Source of the DNA: Nonomuraea wenchangensis
GTDB taxonomy: Bacteria; Actinomycetota; Actinomycetes; Streptosporangiales; Streptosporangiaceae
Length of the DNA: 64,000 nucleotides
Direction: 5' to 3'
Assembly (NCBI RefSeq): GCF_900111685.1
Contig: NZ_FOHX01000025.1
Span: 62,001 to 126,000, forward strand
Part shown: positions 16,195 to 26,606 of the stretch, one piece after another
Numbering within the stretch: position 1 is the stretch's first letter
How the letters are laid out: the number at the start of each line of letters is the position of its first letter
The notes under the pieces: generated by a model
The model's database searches: none
What the model saw: only the letters and a program-made list of their open reading frames with translations
Told to the model about the DNA's origin: nothing
Made by a program: the position numbers and the translations under genes

Positions 16195-16202
16195 CGTTCA
16201 GA
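16189..16202. promoter_or_regulatory. LacI-family operator at the chvE -35 region
   Basis: TGTCAACGTTCAGA matches TGTTAACGTTCACA at 12 of 14 positions. Its centre (16195/16196) is exactly 21 bp, two helical turns, from the centre of the neighbouring operator, so two dimers would lie on the same DNA face. This is the weakest copy of the set. Confidence 0.55.
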
Positions 16203-16253
16203 CATCACCTGCCGGAAACATTCAGGTAACTTCCAAGCGCGTGTCCTCCCTGT

Positions 16254-17237
16254 TCAACGCCTGACCCGCCCGGAGAACGGGCGCTGTAGGAGGATGAACA
16301 CGAAGAGCAACAGTCCGATGAAAATCTTGGTCCACCAGGAGTTCAGGGTGCCCTCGAAGCTGATGATCGTCTGGATCAGCCCGAGCACCAGCACCCCGAG
16401 CACGGTGCCGAGCAGGAACCCGGTGCCGCCGGTGAGCAACGTGCCGCCGATCACCACGGCCGCGATCGCGTCGAGCTCCATGCCCACCGCGTGCAGTCCG
16501 TAGCCGGAGAGCATGTAGAACGACAGCAGCACGCCGCCGAGCGCCGAGCAGAAACCGCTGACCGTGTAGACCGTGATCTTCGTACGGGCCACCGGCAGCC
16601 CCATGAGCAGCGCCGACTGCTCGTTGCCGCCGGTCGCGTAGACCGACCGGCCGAAGCGCGTGTAGTGCAGCACGTACGCCGCCACCGCCACCACCACCAG
16701 GGCGATGACCACGCTCGGCGAGACCCACAGATCGGCGAACAGGTCGATCCTGGTCTGCGCGAACGCCGTGAACGTGGCGTCCCTGATCGGGATGGAGTCG
16801 GTCCCGATCGTGTAGCAGAGCCCGCGGGCCAGGAACATGCCCGCCAGCGTCACGATGAACGGCTGGATGTCGAAGGACTGGATGATCCAGCCCATCACCA
16901 GCCCGAGCCCCGACCCGATGAGCAGCACCAGCGGCACCACCACGTACGGCGGCCACCCCGGCCCCTCCATCAGGCTCGCCGCGATCATCGTCGACAGCGC
17001 CACCACCGAGCCCACCGACAGGTCGATGCCGCCGGTCAGGATCACGAACGTCATCCCCACGGCCACGACCAGCAGGAAGGCGTTGTCGATGAAGACGTTG
17101 AGCACGACCTGCCCGCTGGCGAAGCCCTCGTAGCGGATCCCGCCCGCCACGAACATCGCCACGAACAGGCACCCGGTCACCAGGACCGGCAGGTACTTCA
17201 CCGGGACGGAGGCCCGCCCGAACGTCAGCGCGGTCAC
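16254..17237 (-). CDS. yjfF: furanose-type sugar ABC transporter permease (YjfF-like)
   Basis: 327 residues, BPD_transp_2 family, about eight to ten helices. Motifs: VILTGGIDLSVGSVVALST, FDIQPFIVTLAGMFLARGL, VYATGGNEQSALLMGLPV and ELDAIAAVVIGGTLLTGG. The PIRDATFTAF segment and gene order after YtfT-, YtfR- and YtfQ-like genes identify the YjfF position of the YtfQRT-YjfF system, which in E. coli imports galactofuranose. GTG 17237 overlaps the previous stop as GTGA. Last gene of the operon; the chvE promoter lies beyond it. Confidence 0.87.
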   Translation of the reverse strand: MTALTFGRASVPVKYLPVLVTGCLFVAMFVAGGIRYEGFASGQVVLNVFIDNAFLLVVAVGMTFVILTGGIDLSVGSVVALSTMIAASLMEGPGWPPYVVVPLVLLIGSGLGLVMGWIIQSFDIQPFIVTLAGMFLARGLCYTIGTDSIPIRDATFTAFAQTRIDLFADLWVSPSVVIALVVVAVAAYVLHYTRFGRSVYATGGNEQSALLMGLPVARTKITVYTVSGFCSALGGVLLSFYMLSGYGLHAVGMELDAIAAVVIGGTLLTGGTGFLLGTVLGVLVLGLIQTIISFEGTLNSWWTKIFIGLLLFVFILLQRPFSGRVRR

Positions 17238-18255
17238 GCCGTGCCTCCTCGGCCTGCCAAGACTCTCTCCTCCGGGGACGGTTGCGTGGGCGCCGACCGG
17301 CCGCGGCGGCGGAACGCCTTGGCGCGGAAGGACGGGGACTGGATGAGGCAGACGGCCGTCACGACCAGCGCCTTGAACAGCAGCGTGGTCTCCGGCGGCA
17401 CGCCGATCGAGTAGATCGTCGTGGTCAGCGTCTGGATGATCAGTGCGCCCAGCACCGTGCCGGACAGCGAGAACCGGCCGCCCGCCAGCGAGGTCCCGCC
17501 GATCACCACGGCGAGGATCGCGTCGAGCTCGATCCACAGGCCGGCGTTGTTGCCGTCGGCGCTGGAGACGTTCGAGCTGATCATCAGCCCGGCCACGCCC
17601 GCGCACAGGGCCGCGGAGGCGTAGACCATGATGACGATCCCGCGCGCCCGGATGCCGGCCAGCCGGCTGGCCTCGGCGTTCCCGCCCACCGACTCGATGA
17701 GCATGCCCAGCGCCAGCCGCCGGGTCAGGAACGCGGTGATCCCCAGCACGGCGATCACCACGAGGATGCCGAACGGCACGGTCAGCCAGTAGCCGCCGCC
17801 GATCACCTTGTACGCCGGGTCGTTGATCGTGATGATCTGCCCGTCGGTGATGAGCTGCGCGAGGCCCCGCCCGGCCACCATGAGGATCAGCGTGGCGATG
17901 ATCGGCTGGATGCCGACCGCGGCCACCAGGAACCCGTTCCAGGCCCCCAGCACCAGGCACAGCCCGAGCGCCGCCGCCACCGCCATGGGCAGCCCGGCGT
18001 CCTCGCTGATCTGGAGGCAGGCGAGCGCTCCGGAGATCGCCACCACCGAGCCCACCGACAGGTCGATGCCGCCGGTGGCGATGACCAGGGTCATGCCGAT
18101 CGAGACCAGGATCAGCGGCGCGCCGAAGCGCAGGATGTCGATCAGGCTGCCGTACAGGTGGCCGTCCCTGACCTGGACGGAGAAGAAGCTCGGCGTGAAG
18201 AAGATGTTGAGCGCCAGCAGCAGCACGAGGACCACCGCCGGCCACAGCAGGCGTC

Positions 18256-18259
<4 letters not shown>
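17234..18259 (-). CDS. ytfT: furanose-type sugar ABC transporter permease (YtfT-like)
   Basis: 341 residues of the ribose/galactofuranose permease family. It has an N-terminal signal-anchor helix (LLWPAVVLVLLLALNIFF), IATGGIDLSVGSVVAISGAL, the GIQPIIATLILMVAGRGLAQ segment, INDPAYKVIGGGYW, and WIELDAILAVVIGGTSLAGG. The paired use of two different permeases is characteristic of YtfT/YjfF transporters. ATG 18259 overlaps the ATPase stop as ATGA. The C-terminus is a short charged, proline-containing cytoplasmic tail. Confidence 0.88.
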
Positions 18260-19767
<1,508 letters not shown>

Positions 19768-19785
19768 GAAGCCTCCAGATGAAGA

Positions 19786-19811
19786 CCGGGCCGGCGGGGC
19801 CGCCGGCCCGG
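19786..19811. terminator. intercistronic hairpin after the furanose-binding protein gene
   Basis: CCGGGCCGGCG (19786-19796) pairs with 19801-19811 around GGGC: an 11-bp all-GC stem between the binding-protein stop (19823) and the ytfR start (19767). Same position and style as the hairpin at 14895-14923 in the other transporter operon. Confidence 0.6.
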
Positions 19812-19822
19812 CGTCCTTTCGA

Positions 19823-20812
19823 TCAGTACTGGCGGGAGGACAGGACCTGCTTGGCCTGCTCCTGGGTGAAGGTGGTCTCCTCGGTCACCACGCGGGCCGG
19901 CACCTCCTCGCCCTTCACGACCTTCTTGGCCAGGTCCATGAGCTGCGGGCCGAGCAGCGGGGAGCACTCGACGATGAAGTTGATCTTTCCGTCGGCGAGC
20001 GCCTGCATGCCGTCCTTGACCGCGTCGACCGTGATGATCTTGATGTCCTTGCCGGGGACCTTGCCCGCGCCCTCGATGGCCTCGATGGCGCCGAGACCCA
20101 TGTCGTCGTTGTGGGCGTAGAGCACGTCGATGTCGGGGTTGGACTTCAGGAAGGCCTCCATGACCTCCTTGCCCTTGGCGCGGGTGAAGTCGCCGGTCTG
20201 CGAGGCGATGATCTTGAACTTGGGATCGGCGCCGATGACCTCCTGGAAGCCGGACTTGCGGTCGTTGGCCGGGGCCGAGCCGGTGGTGCCCTGCAGCTCG
20301 ACGATGTTCACCGTGTCCTTGCTGTCCTTGTACTCATCGACCAGCCACTGACCGGCCTTCTTGCCCTCCTCCACGAAGTCCGAGCCGAGGAAGGTCTTGT
20401 AGAGGGAGGTGTCCTTGGAGTCCACGGCGCGGTCGGTCAGGATGACCGGGATCTTGGCGTTCTTGGCCTCGTTCAGCACCGGGTCCCAGCCGGACTCCAC
20501 CACCGGCGAGAAGGCGATGACGTCCACCTTCTGCTGGATGTAGGAGCGGATGGCCTTGATCTGGTTCTCCTGCTTCTGCTGGGCGTCGGAGAACTTCAGC
20601 GTGATGCCGGCGCTCTTCGCCGACTCCTGGACGGACTTGGTGTTCGCGGTCCGCCAGCCGCTCTCCGCGCCGACCTGGGCGAAGCCCATGGTGATCGTGT
20701 CGTCGCCGCCACCGCCGGTGCCGGCGCTGGTGGTGCCGTCGCCGCCGCCGCAGGCCGTCACCGACAGCGCGGTGAGCCCGGCGAGGACCAAGGCCGAGAT
20801 CCTCTTGAACAC
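19823..20812 (-). CDS. ytfQ: furanose-type sugar ABC transporter substrate-binding lipoprotein (YtfQ-like)
   Basis: 329 residues from GTG 20812 (GAAGGG 9 nt upstream). Lipobox ALSVTACGGG near residue 21, a Gly/Ser linker, then TITMGFAQVGAESGWRTANTKS, which is the YtfQ hallmark, KFSDAQQKQENQIKAIRSYI, DVIAFSPVVESGWDPVL, VILTDRAVDSKD, ELQGTTGSAPANDRKSGF and YAHNDDMGLGAIEAIE. YtfQ binds furanose forms of galactose and, more weakly, arabinose. Beside an arabinofuranosidase and araBDA, arabinofuranose or a small arabinoside is the likely ligand. An operator sits 20-33 nt upstream of the start. Confidence 0.92.
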   Translation of the reverse strand: MFKRISALVLAGLTALSVTACGGGDGTTSAGTGGGGDDTITMGFAQVGAESGWRTANTKSVQESAKSAGITLKFSDAQQKQENQIKAIRSYIQQKVDVIAFSPVVESGWDPVLNEAKNAKIPVILTDRAVDSKDTSLYKTFLGSDFVEEGKKAGQWLVDEYKDSKDTVNIVELQGTTGSAPANDRKSGFQEVIGADPKFKIIASQTGDFTRAKGKEVMEAFLKSNPDIDVLYAHNDDMGLGAIEAIEGAGKVPGKDIKIITVDAVKDGMQALADGKINFIVECSPLLGPQLMDLAKKVVKGEEVPARVVTEETTFTQEQAKQVLSSRQY

Positions 20813-20831
20813 TGGGGGGTTCCCTTCTGAT

Positions 20832-20845
20832 GTGAACGCTAACAC
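20832..20845. promoter_or_regulatory. LacI-family operator upstream of the furanose-binding protein gene
   Basis: TGTGAACGCTAACA, the exact complement of the araB site, 20 bp upstream of the ytfQ-like GTG and 41 bp after the lacI stop. It could repress a separate transporter promoter in the 73-bp gap. Confidence 0.75.
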
Positions 20846-20885
20846 CCCTGATGGGGCCAGGGACCGCCGTCGTCGCGGACGGCCG

Positions 20886-21911
20886 CTAGCGACCTTCCGG
20901 GGGCCGGGCCGTACTGGCCCTGCGGACGAACGCCGGCGGCACCACGAGCCGCTCGCGCTCCTGGAGGCCGTCCTCCAGTCGCCGTACGAGCACCTCGATG
21001 CTGTGTCTGCCGACCGCGTCGAAATCCTGACTGATGGTCGTGAGCGGCGGCGAGAAGTACGCCGACTCGGGGATGTCGTCGAAGCCGACGACACTCACCT
21101 GGCCGGGCACGCTCACCCCCTGCTCGGTGAACGCCCGCAGCACTCCGAGCGCCATCTGGTCGTTGGCGACGAAGACCGCGGTCACGTCCGTCATGCGCGC
21201 CAGGCTGCGGCCCGCCTCGTATCCCGAGCGCGGGCTCCAGTCCCCGGCGAGCGGTTGCGGGGCCTCGCGGCCCGCCTGCTCCAGCGCGGCCCGCCACCCG
21301 GCCACGCGTCCTTCGGCCTCCAACCAGTCCGACGGTCCGCTGACGTGCCAGACCGTCTCGTGACCCAGGGAGAGCAGATGCTCGGTGGCGAGCCTGCCCC
21401 CCGCGACCTGGTCCACGCTGACCACGGACACCTCCCCCGCCTGGCCGCCCTCGACGGCGACGGTGGGGATGGCGAGCGGCAGGTCGGCGAGGGCCCGGGC
21501 GGCCGAGCGCTGCGGCGCGACCACCACCACCCCGTCCACGCCCTGGTCGGCCAGGTAGTCGAGGGCGTCACGGACGCCCGCGGGATCGATGGACTTGAGG
21601 CTGACGATGCTGACGAAGTAGCCGGCCGACCTGGCCGCCTGCTCGATGCCGTACACCGTGCTGGCCGGGCCGTACAGCGTGGTGTCGAAACTCACCACGC
21701 CGAGCGTCCGCGACCGCTTGGTCACCAGGGCGCGGGCGACGAGATTACGGCGGTAGCCGAGCTTGTCGATCGCCTGGAGCACCCGGGCGCGGGTCTCGCT
21801 GCGCACGTTCGGGTGATCGTTGAGCACGCGGGACACGGTCTGGTGCGACACGCCGGCCTCCCTGGCCACATCGGCCATGACGGGTAAGCGACGCCCCAGG
21901 CGGGATCCCAC
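20886..21911 (-). CDS. LacI family transcriptional regulator (transporter/arabinofuranosidase copy)
   Basis: 341 residues, a paralogue of the protein at 10968-11990. The HTH and hinge (VMADVAREAGVSHQTVSRVL, NDHPNVRSETRARV, KLGYRRNLVARALVTKRS) and much of the effector N-lobe (VVSFDTTLYGPASTVYGIEQ, GVDGVVVVAPQRSAA) are almost identical; the effector pocket and C-terminus differ more (AGGRLATEHLLSLGHETVWH, EQGVSVPGQVSVVGFDD). GTG 21911 has AAGGAG upstream. It diverges from the arabinofuranosidase gene and precedes the YtfQ-type transporter. An operator in its own promoter implies autoregulation. Confidence 0.93.
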   Translation of the reverse strand: MGSRLGRRLPVMADVAREAGVSHQTVSRVLNDHPNVRSETRARVLQAIDKLGYRRNLVARALVTKRSRTLGVVSFDTTLYGPASTVYGIEQAARSAGYFVSIVSLKSIDPAGVRDALDYLADQGVDGVVVVAPQRSAARALADLPLAIPTVAVEGGQAGEVSVVSVDQVAGGRLATEHLLSLGHETVWHVSGPSDWLEAEGRVAGWRAALEQAGREAPQPLAGDWSPRSGYEAGRSLARMTDVTAVFVANDQMALGVLRAFTEQGVSVPGQVSVVGFDDIPESAYFSPPLTTISQDFDAVGRHSIEVLVRRLEDGLQERERLVVPPAFVRRASTARPPEGR

Positions 21912-21942
21912 TGCCGTGCTCCTTCCCTGGCTTGGCCCCGAC

Positions 21943-21956
21943 TGTGAACGTTAACA
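21943..21956. promoter_or_regulatory. LacI-family operator in the lacI promoter
   Basis: TGTGAACGTTAACA, 32 bp upstream of the GTG at 21911. On the minus strand a TTGACG -35 candidate (21970-21965) precedes it, so the operator covers the spacer and -10 region. It is one of the best matches to the consensus. Confidence 0.75.
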
Positions 21957-22009
21957 ACCGGTCTCGTCAAGAGGTCGCCCGATTACGGTCGGGTTACGCA
22001 GGCTCGCTC

Positions 22010-22039
22010 TTGACGTGCTTGGGGGCGGGTCTTTACGGT
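22010..22039 (+). promoter_or_regulatory. candidate promoter of the arabinofuranosidase gene
   Basis: TTGACG (22010-22015), an 18-bp spacer, then TACGGT (22034-22039), a common actinobacterial SigA-like pattern. Transcription would begin near 22046, just before two operators. The GH51 ATG is at 22109. Confidence 0.5.
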
Positions 22040-22054
22040 GGCGCGGATCGCCGT

Positions 22055-22085
22055 TGTTAACGCTCACTCGTTGTTAGCGTTAACA
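22055..22085. promoter_or_regulatory. tandem LacI-family operators upstream of the arabinofuranosidase gene
   Basis: Two copies: TGTTAACGCTCACT (22055-22068) and TGTTAGCGTTAACA (22072-22085), centres 17 bp apart. They lie immediately downstream of the predicted transcription start and end 6 bp before a GAGGAG ribosome-binding-like site. Confidence 0.75.
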
Positions 22086-22108
22086 CGACTTGAGGAGCCC
22101 CCCGACTC

Positions 22109-25100
22109 ATGACGCGCATCGCCCTGTCGGCCCTGCTGGTGGCCGCCCTGCTGGCCGCGCCGCCACCGGCGGCGGCGTCGGCGGACCCCGTGGACCCCGT
22201 GCCCGACGGCGCGGTCGTCGACCAGTTCGACGGCGACGCCCTCGGACAGGACTGGACCGTCCTGTCCCCCGACGAGTCACGCTGGAGCCTGTCCGGCGGG
22301 GCGCTGCACCTGGACACCCTGACCGGTGACACCCACCAGGGCACCAACAACGCGCGCAACCTCTTCCTCCTCGACGTCCCCGACGGCGACTTCGAGGTGG
22401 TGACCAGGCTGAGCGCGCCCGTCTCCCTCGACTACCAGAGCGCGGGCCTGCTCGCCTGGCAGGACTGGGACAACTACGTGCGGGCCGGGCTCGCCCACGT
22501 CGGCTTCGCCGGCGGGCCGGTGATCGAGACCGCGACCGAGGTGGGGGCCGCCTTCACCTCGGCGTTCGCGGCCCGGCCCGGATCGACGGCCGAGACGCTG
22601 AAGCTGGCGCGCAGCGGCGACGAGTTCACCTCCTCGTACTGGGACGGCACGGCCTGGGTGCAGGCGTCCCGCATGACGGCCAGGCTGGAGGTGCGCCGGC
22701 TCGGGCTGTTCGGGCTCTCGGCGCAGAACGGCGCCTCCATGCGGGTCGACTTCGACTACCTCGCGATCAAGGCGGCCGAGGGCGGACCCGTGGTGCCGGA
22801 CGGGCCGTTCACGCTGCGCGCGGCGGCGCTGCCCTACCTGGCGGCCGACCGCTCCGGCGCGATCACGGCCTCGGCCCGGCCGCCGCGGACCGGCCTCGCG
22901 CTCACCGCCGTACCGAGCGGGGACGGGGTGCTGCTCAAGGACGTCGCCACCGGCCGGTTCCTGCAGGCCGCCGACCGGGTGAGCCTGGCCGCCACCGGCT
23001 CGGTCTTCCGGATCGAGGACGCGGGCGGCGGCAAGGTCACGCTCACCTCCGGCGACCGCGCCGCGGCCGTGACCGGCGGCCGGCTGGTCATGGGGAGCCA
23101 GGCGGCGAAGTTCCGCGTCGAGGGCTACACGACCGGCACGCTCACCGCCGACACCAGGGCCGCGGGCACGAAGGTCTCCCCCAACCTCTACGGCGTCTTC
23201 TACGAGGACATCAACCACGCGGCCGACGGCGGGCTCTACGCCGAGCTGGTGCAGAACCGCTCGTTCGAGTTCAACTCCACCGACGAGCCCTCCTACACCG
23301 GGCTGACCGCGTGGAGCAAGGCCGAGCGCGGCGCCACCGCCGCCCTGACCGTCTCCGGCGAGCAGCCGCTCAACCCGAACAACCGCAACCACCTGCGGCT
23401 GGAGGTGACCGGCGGCGGCACCGCCGGCGTCGCCAACGCGGGCTTCAACCGCGGCCTGCCGCTCAAGGCCGGCGAGCGCTACGACCTGTCGCTGTGGGCG
23501 CGGCGCGACTCGGCCGCCACGCTGACGGTGACCGCCGAGGCCGGCACGGCGGTGCTCGGCAAGGCCGCGGTGCGGGTCAAGGCGGGGGGCTGGGCGAAGT
23601 ACCGGGCCTCGTTCACCGCCTCGGCGACCACCGACGCCGGCCGCCTGGTGATCCAGGCGCCCGAGGGGCGGACCGACCTCGACATGGTCTCGCTGTTCCC
23701 GCGCGAGACGTACAAGGGGCACGGCATGCGGGCCGACCTGGCGAAACTCATCGCCGAGCTGAAGCCGCGGTTCCTGCGCTTCCCCGGCGGCTGCGTGACC
23801 AACGTCGGCACCTACGACCCGTACGCGCTGAACCAGGACCGGCGGCGGATCTACCAGTGGAAGGAGACGATCGGCCCGGTCGAGGAGCGGCCTGCGAACT
23901 TCAACTTCTGGGGCTACAACCAGTCGTACGGCATCGGCTACCACGAGTACTTCCAGTTCGCCGAGGACATCGGGGCCGAGGCGCTGCCGGTGCTGTCGGT
24001 GGGCGTCAACGGCTGCGGCGAGAACCGGCCGCTCACCGACGAGGCCAAGCTGGCCCGCTGGGTGCAGGACACGCTGGACCTCATCGAGTACGCCAACGGC
24101 CCGGTCACCTCGACCTGGGGCAGGAAGCGCGCCGAGATGGGGCACCCGAAACCGTTCGGGCTGGAGTACATCGGGCTCGGCAACGAGGAGATCTATCCGG
24201 AGTTCTTCACGAACTATCCGAAGTTCGCCGACGCCATCCGGGCGAAGTACCCCAAGATCAAGATCATCAGCAACTCCGGGCAGACCTCCCAGGGTGCCTG
24301 GTTCGACCGGATGTGGCAGTTCGCCCGCGACCAGAAGGCCGACCTCGTGGACGAGCACTACTACAACAACCCCGACTGGTTCCTCGCCAACAACCACCGC
24401 TACAACACCTATGACCGCAACGGGCCCAAGGTGTTCGTCGGCGAGTACGCCTCGCGCGGCAACGCCTTCTCCAACGCCCTCGCCGAGGCGTCGTTCCTGA
24501 CCGGCATCGAGCGCAACTCCGACGTGATCGAGCTGGCCTCGTACGCGCCGCTGCTGGCCAACGTCGACTACGTGGACTGGACGCCGGACCTCATCTGGTT
24601 CGACAACGACCAGGCGTACGGCTCCCCCAGCTACCACGTGCAGCGATTGTTCTCCCGCCACGTCGGCGACCGGGTGCTGCCGAGCTCCTTCACCGGCGAG
24701 GCCAGGCCGGTCGAGGACATCAGGGGCGCGGTCGGGCTCGGCTCCTGGCGCACCCAGGTCCGCTACGACGACGTCAAGGTGACCGCCGCCGACGGGAGCG
24801 TCCTGCTCGCGGAGGACTTCTCGGCGGGCGCGCCCGGCTGGACGCCGGGGGCCGGCACCTGGACGGCAGGGGACGGCGCGTACACGCAGAGCGCCCTGGT
24901 CGAGGACGCCCGCTCCACCGCCGGCTCGGCCGGCTGGTCGAACTACACGGTCGAGGTGACCGCCCGCAAGACCGGCGGCGACGAGGGCTTCCTGGTGATG
25001 TTCGGCGTGCGGGACACCGGAAACTTCTACTGGTGGAACGTGGGCGGCTGGAACAACACCCAGACGGCGATCGAGAAGGCCGTCGACGGCGGCAAGTCGG

Positions 25101-25513
25101 CGCTCGTCACCTCGGCCGACACCGTGGAGACCGGCCGCGACCACCGCCTCAAGGTGCAGGTGGACGGGCGGCGGATCACGACCTGGCTGGACGGGCGCAA
25201 GGTGCACGACTTCGTGGACAGCGCCCGGGTCGAGCCGCTCTACCAGGTGGTGTCCAGGGACGGCGACCGGGTGACGCTCAAGGTCGTCAACGCCCAGGAC
25301 AGCGCGGTGCGCGCGGCGGTGGACCTCGGCGGCGCCAGGTTCCGGCCGTCCGCCGTGGTCACCTCGCTCACCGGGTCGCCGTCCGACGTCAACACGCTCG
25401 CCGAGCCCGAGCGCGTCGCGGCCGAGGAGTGGCGGGAGAACGACCTGTCCGCCTCCTTCGGCTACGACTTCCCCGCCCACTCGGTGACGTTCATCGAGCT
25501 CAGGGAGCGATGA
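22109..25513 (+). CDS. secreted multidomain GH51 alpha-L-arabinofuranosidase
   Basis: 1134 residues. A Sec signal peptide (about 1-24, ALLVAALLAAPPPAAASA) is followed by a concanavalin/DUF1349-like sandwich (about 33-220), a short beta-trefoil-like region (230-345), a CBM-like sandwich, and the GH51 barrel. Catalytic candidates are E693 in GLGNEEI (acid/base) and E779 in VGEYAS (nucleophile). The C-terminal alpha-L-AF_C sandwich seems split: after RGAVGLGSWRTQVRYDD comes a 3-keto-disaccharide-hydrolase/LamG-type domain (about 885-1045), and the sandwich resumes at YQVVSRDGDRVTLKVVNAQ. It would release terminal L-arabinofuranose from arabinoxylan or arabinan outside the cell. Tandem operators precede it. 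ATG 22109; its end overlaps the convergent phosphoesterase by 14 bp. Confidence 0.93.
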   Translation: MTRIALSALLVAALLAAPPPAAASADPVDPVPDGAVVDQFDGDALGQDWTVLSPDESRWSLSGGALHLDTLTGDTHQGTNNARNLFLLDVPDGDFEVVTRLSAPVSLDYQSAGLLAWQDWDNYVRAGLAHVGFAGGPVIETATEVGAAFTSAFAARPGSTAETLKLARSGDEFTSSYWDGTAWVQASRMTARLEVRRLGLFGLSAQNGASMRVDFDYLAIKAAEGGPVVPDGPFTLRAAALPYLAADRSGAITASARPPRTGLALTAVPSGDGVLLKDVATGRFLQAADRVSLAATGSVFRIEDAGGGKVTLTSGDRAAAVTGGRLVMGSQAAKFRVEGYTTGTLTADTRAAGTKVSPNLYGVFYEDINHAADGGLYAELVQNRSFEFNSTDEPSYTGLTAWSKAERGATAALTVSGEQPLNPNNRNHLRLEVTGGGTAGVANAGFNRGLPLKAGERYDLSLWARRDSAATLTVTAEAGTAVLGKAAVRVKAGGWAKYRASFTASATTDAGRLVIQAPEGRTDLDMVSLFPRETYKGHGMRADLAKLIAELKPRFLRFPGGCVTNVGTYDPYALNQDRRRIYQWKETIGPVEERPANFNFWGYNQSYGIGYHEYFQFAEDIGAEALPVLSVGVNGCGENRPLTDEAKLARWVQDTLDLIEYANGPVTSTWGRKRAEMGHPKPFGLEYIGLGNEEIYPEFFTNYPKFADAIRAKYPKIKIISNSGQTSQGAWFDRMWQFARDQKADLVDEHYYNNPDWFLANNHRYNTYDRNGPKVFVGEYASRGNAFSNALAEASFLTGIERNSDVIELASYAPLLANVDYVDWTPDLIWFDNDQAYGSPSYHVQRLFSRHVGDRVLPSSFTGEARPVEDIRGAVGLGSWRTQVRYDDVKVTAADGSVLLAEDFSAGAPGWTPGAGTWTAGDGAYTQSALVEDARSTAGSAGWSNYTVEVTARKTGGDEGFLVMFGVRDTGNFYWWNVGGWNNTQTAIEKAVDGGKSALVTSADTVETGRDHRLKVQVDGRRITTWLDGRKVHDFVDSARVEPLYQVVSRDGDRVTLKVVNAQDSAVRAAVDLGGARFRPSAVVTSLTGSPSDVNTLAEPERVAAEEWRENDLSASFGYDFPAHSVTFIELRER

Positions 25514-26252
25514 CCACGCGGTAGTGGGTGGTGATCCTGCCCTCGTCGTCGAGCACGTGGAAGGCGAGCGACGGGGGCAGGACGTAGTCGAGACAGGTCT
25601 CCCACGTGGTGCCGCCCTCCCAGGGCAGCGTCAGGGTGGAGACCACGCCGGGCGCGACGAGGAGCGGCCGGCCGGCGAACGTGGTCGCGGCGGCCGTGTG
25701 CGCGTGGCCGACCAGGACGGCCGCCACGTTGGGATGGCCGACCAGCTCCGCAAGGCGCGGGCTGGGGCGCAGCATGATGTCGTCCAGCAGCGGCGCGTGC
25801 AGCGGCACCGGCGGGTGGTGGAAGGCCACGAACACCGGGCGGTCGCTGTCCGCCAGCACGCCCTCCAGCCAGTCCAGGGTCTCCTCCTCCAGGTGGCCGG
25901 GGTGCTCGCGGGGGATGGAGGAGTCGCACATCGCGTAGATCGCGCGCGAGGTGCGCAGGACCTGGTTGACCGGGCCGGGGCCCGGATCGGAATCGCCGAG
26001 CAGGACGCGGCGGAACTCCTCGCGCACGTCGTGGTTGCCGGGCCCGATCAGCACGGGATGGCGGGAGGCGAGCAGCTTGCGGGCCTGCTCGTACTCGTCG
26101 GCGGTGCCGTGGTCGGCGATGTCGCCGGTCACCAGCACGGCGTCGAGGTCGGCGGGCAGCGCGTCGAGGTGACGCATGACGGCCCGCGCGCGTCCGGCGC
26201 TCTCGGGGGTGGCGCCGATGTGCACGTCGCTCAGATGCGCGATCACGATCAT
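25500..26252 (-). CDS. metallophosphoesterase (CpdA-like)
   Basis: 250 residues, calcineurin-like phosphoesterase fold with all metal-binding blocks: HLSDVHIG, TGDIADHG, GPGNHDVREEF, AFHHPPVPLH and VGHAHTAAATTF. The layout resembles class III cyclic-nucleotide phosphodiesterases such as CpdA/Rv0805, but substrate specificity cannot be read from sequence. ATG 26252 (MIVIAHLSDVHIG) is preferred because GGAG lies upstream at proper spacing; ATG 26261 is the longer alternative. Soluble and cytoplasmic by sequence. Its 3' end overlaps the arabinofuranosidase gene tail to tail. Confidence 0.88.
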   Translation of the reverse strand: MIVIAHLSDVHIGATPESAGRARAVMRHLDALPADLDAVLVTGDIADHGTADEYEQARKLLASRHPVLIGPGNHDVREEFRRVLLGDSDPGPGPVNQVLRTSRAIYAMCDSSIPREHPGHLEEETLDWLEGVLADSDRPVFVAFHHPPVPLHAPLLDDIMLRPSPRLAELVGHPNVAAVLVGHAHTAAATTFAGRPLLVAPGVVSTLTLPWEGGTTWETCLDYVLPPSLAFHVLDDEGRITTHYRVVIAP

Positions 26253-26329
26253 GCACTCCACCGTACGCCTGATAGAACCCGCTTCTCGTGGGTAGTGGAG
26301 TGCCCTCGCATTCGATGAAGGAGTTCGAG

Positions 26330-26515
26330 ATGGGCTGGAGCTACCGTAAGTCGATCAAGGTGGGCCCCTTACGGCTGAACCTGTCCCGCGGCGGGGTCGG
26401 CCACAGCTGGGGCAACCGGCTGTTCCGGGTGACGCGGAGAGCCGATGGGCGTCGTACGCTGTCGGTCAATCTGCCCGGCGGATTTCACTGGCGCAAGACC
26501 ACCGACGGTCGCTGA
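26330..26515 (+). CDS. DUF4236 domain-containing protein
   Basis: 61 residues from ATG 26330, with AAGGAG 6 nt upstream. The sequence MGWSYRKSIKVGPLRLNLSR followed by GGVGHSWGNRLFRV is the DUF4236 signature. A positively charged small soluble protein of unknown function, common in diverse bacteria and usually fused or near membrane proteins. A clear terminator follows, so it is probably monocistronic. Confidence 0.82.
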   Translation: MGWSYRKSIKVGPLRLNLSRGGVGHSWGNRLFRVTRRADGRRTLSVNLPGGFHWRKTTDGR

Positions 26516-26529
26516 CCGTTCGCCATAGG

Positions 26530-26558
26530 ACGGACCGGAGGGCTCCCCTCCGGTCCGT
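26530..26558 (+). terminator. 12-bp stem-loop terminator after the DUF4236 gene
   Basis: ACGGACCGGAGG (26530-26541) pairs with CCTCCGGTCCGT (26547-26558) around a 5-nt loop, 15 nt after the stop codon and followed by TCCCTT. Confidence 0.8.
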
Positions 26559-26606
26559 TCCCTTGCGTCACGGCCAGCCCGGCCGGGGCGAGGATCAGGA
26601 GGCAGG

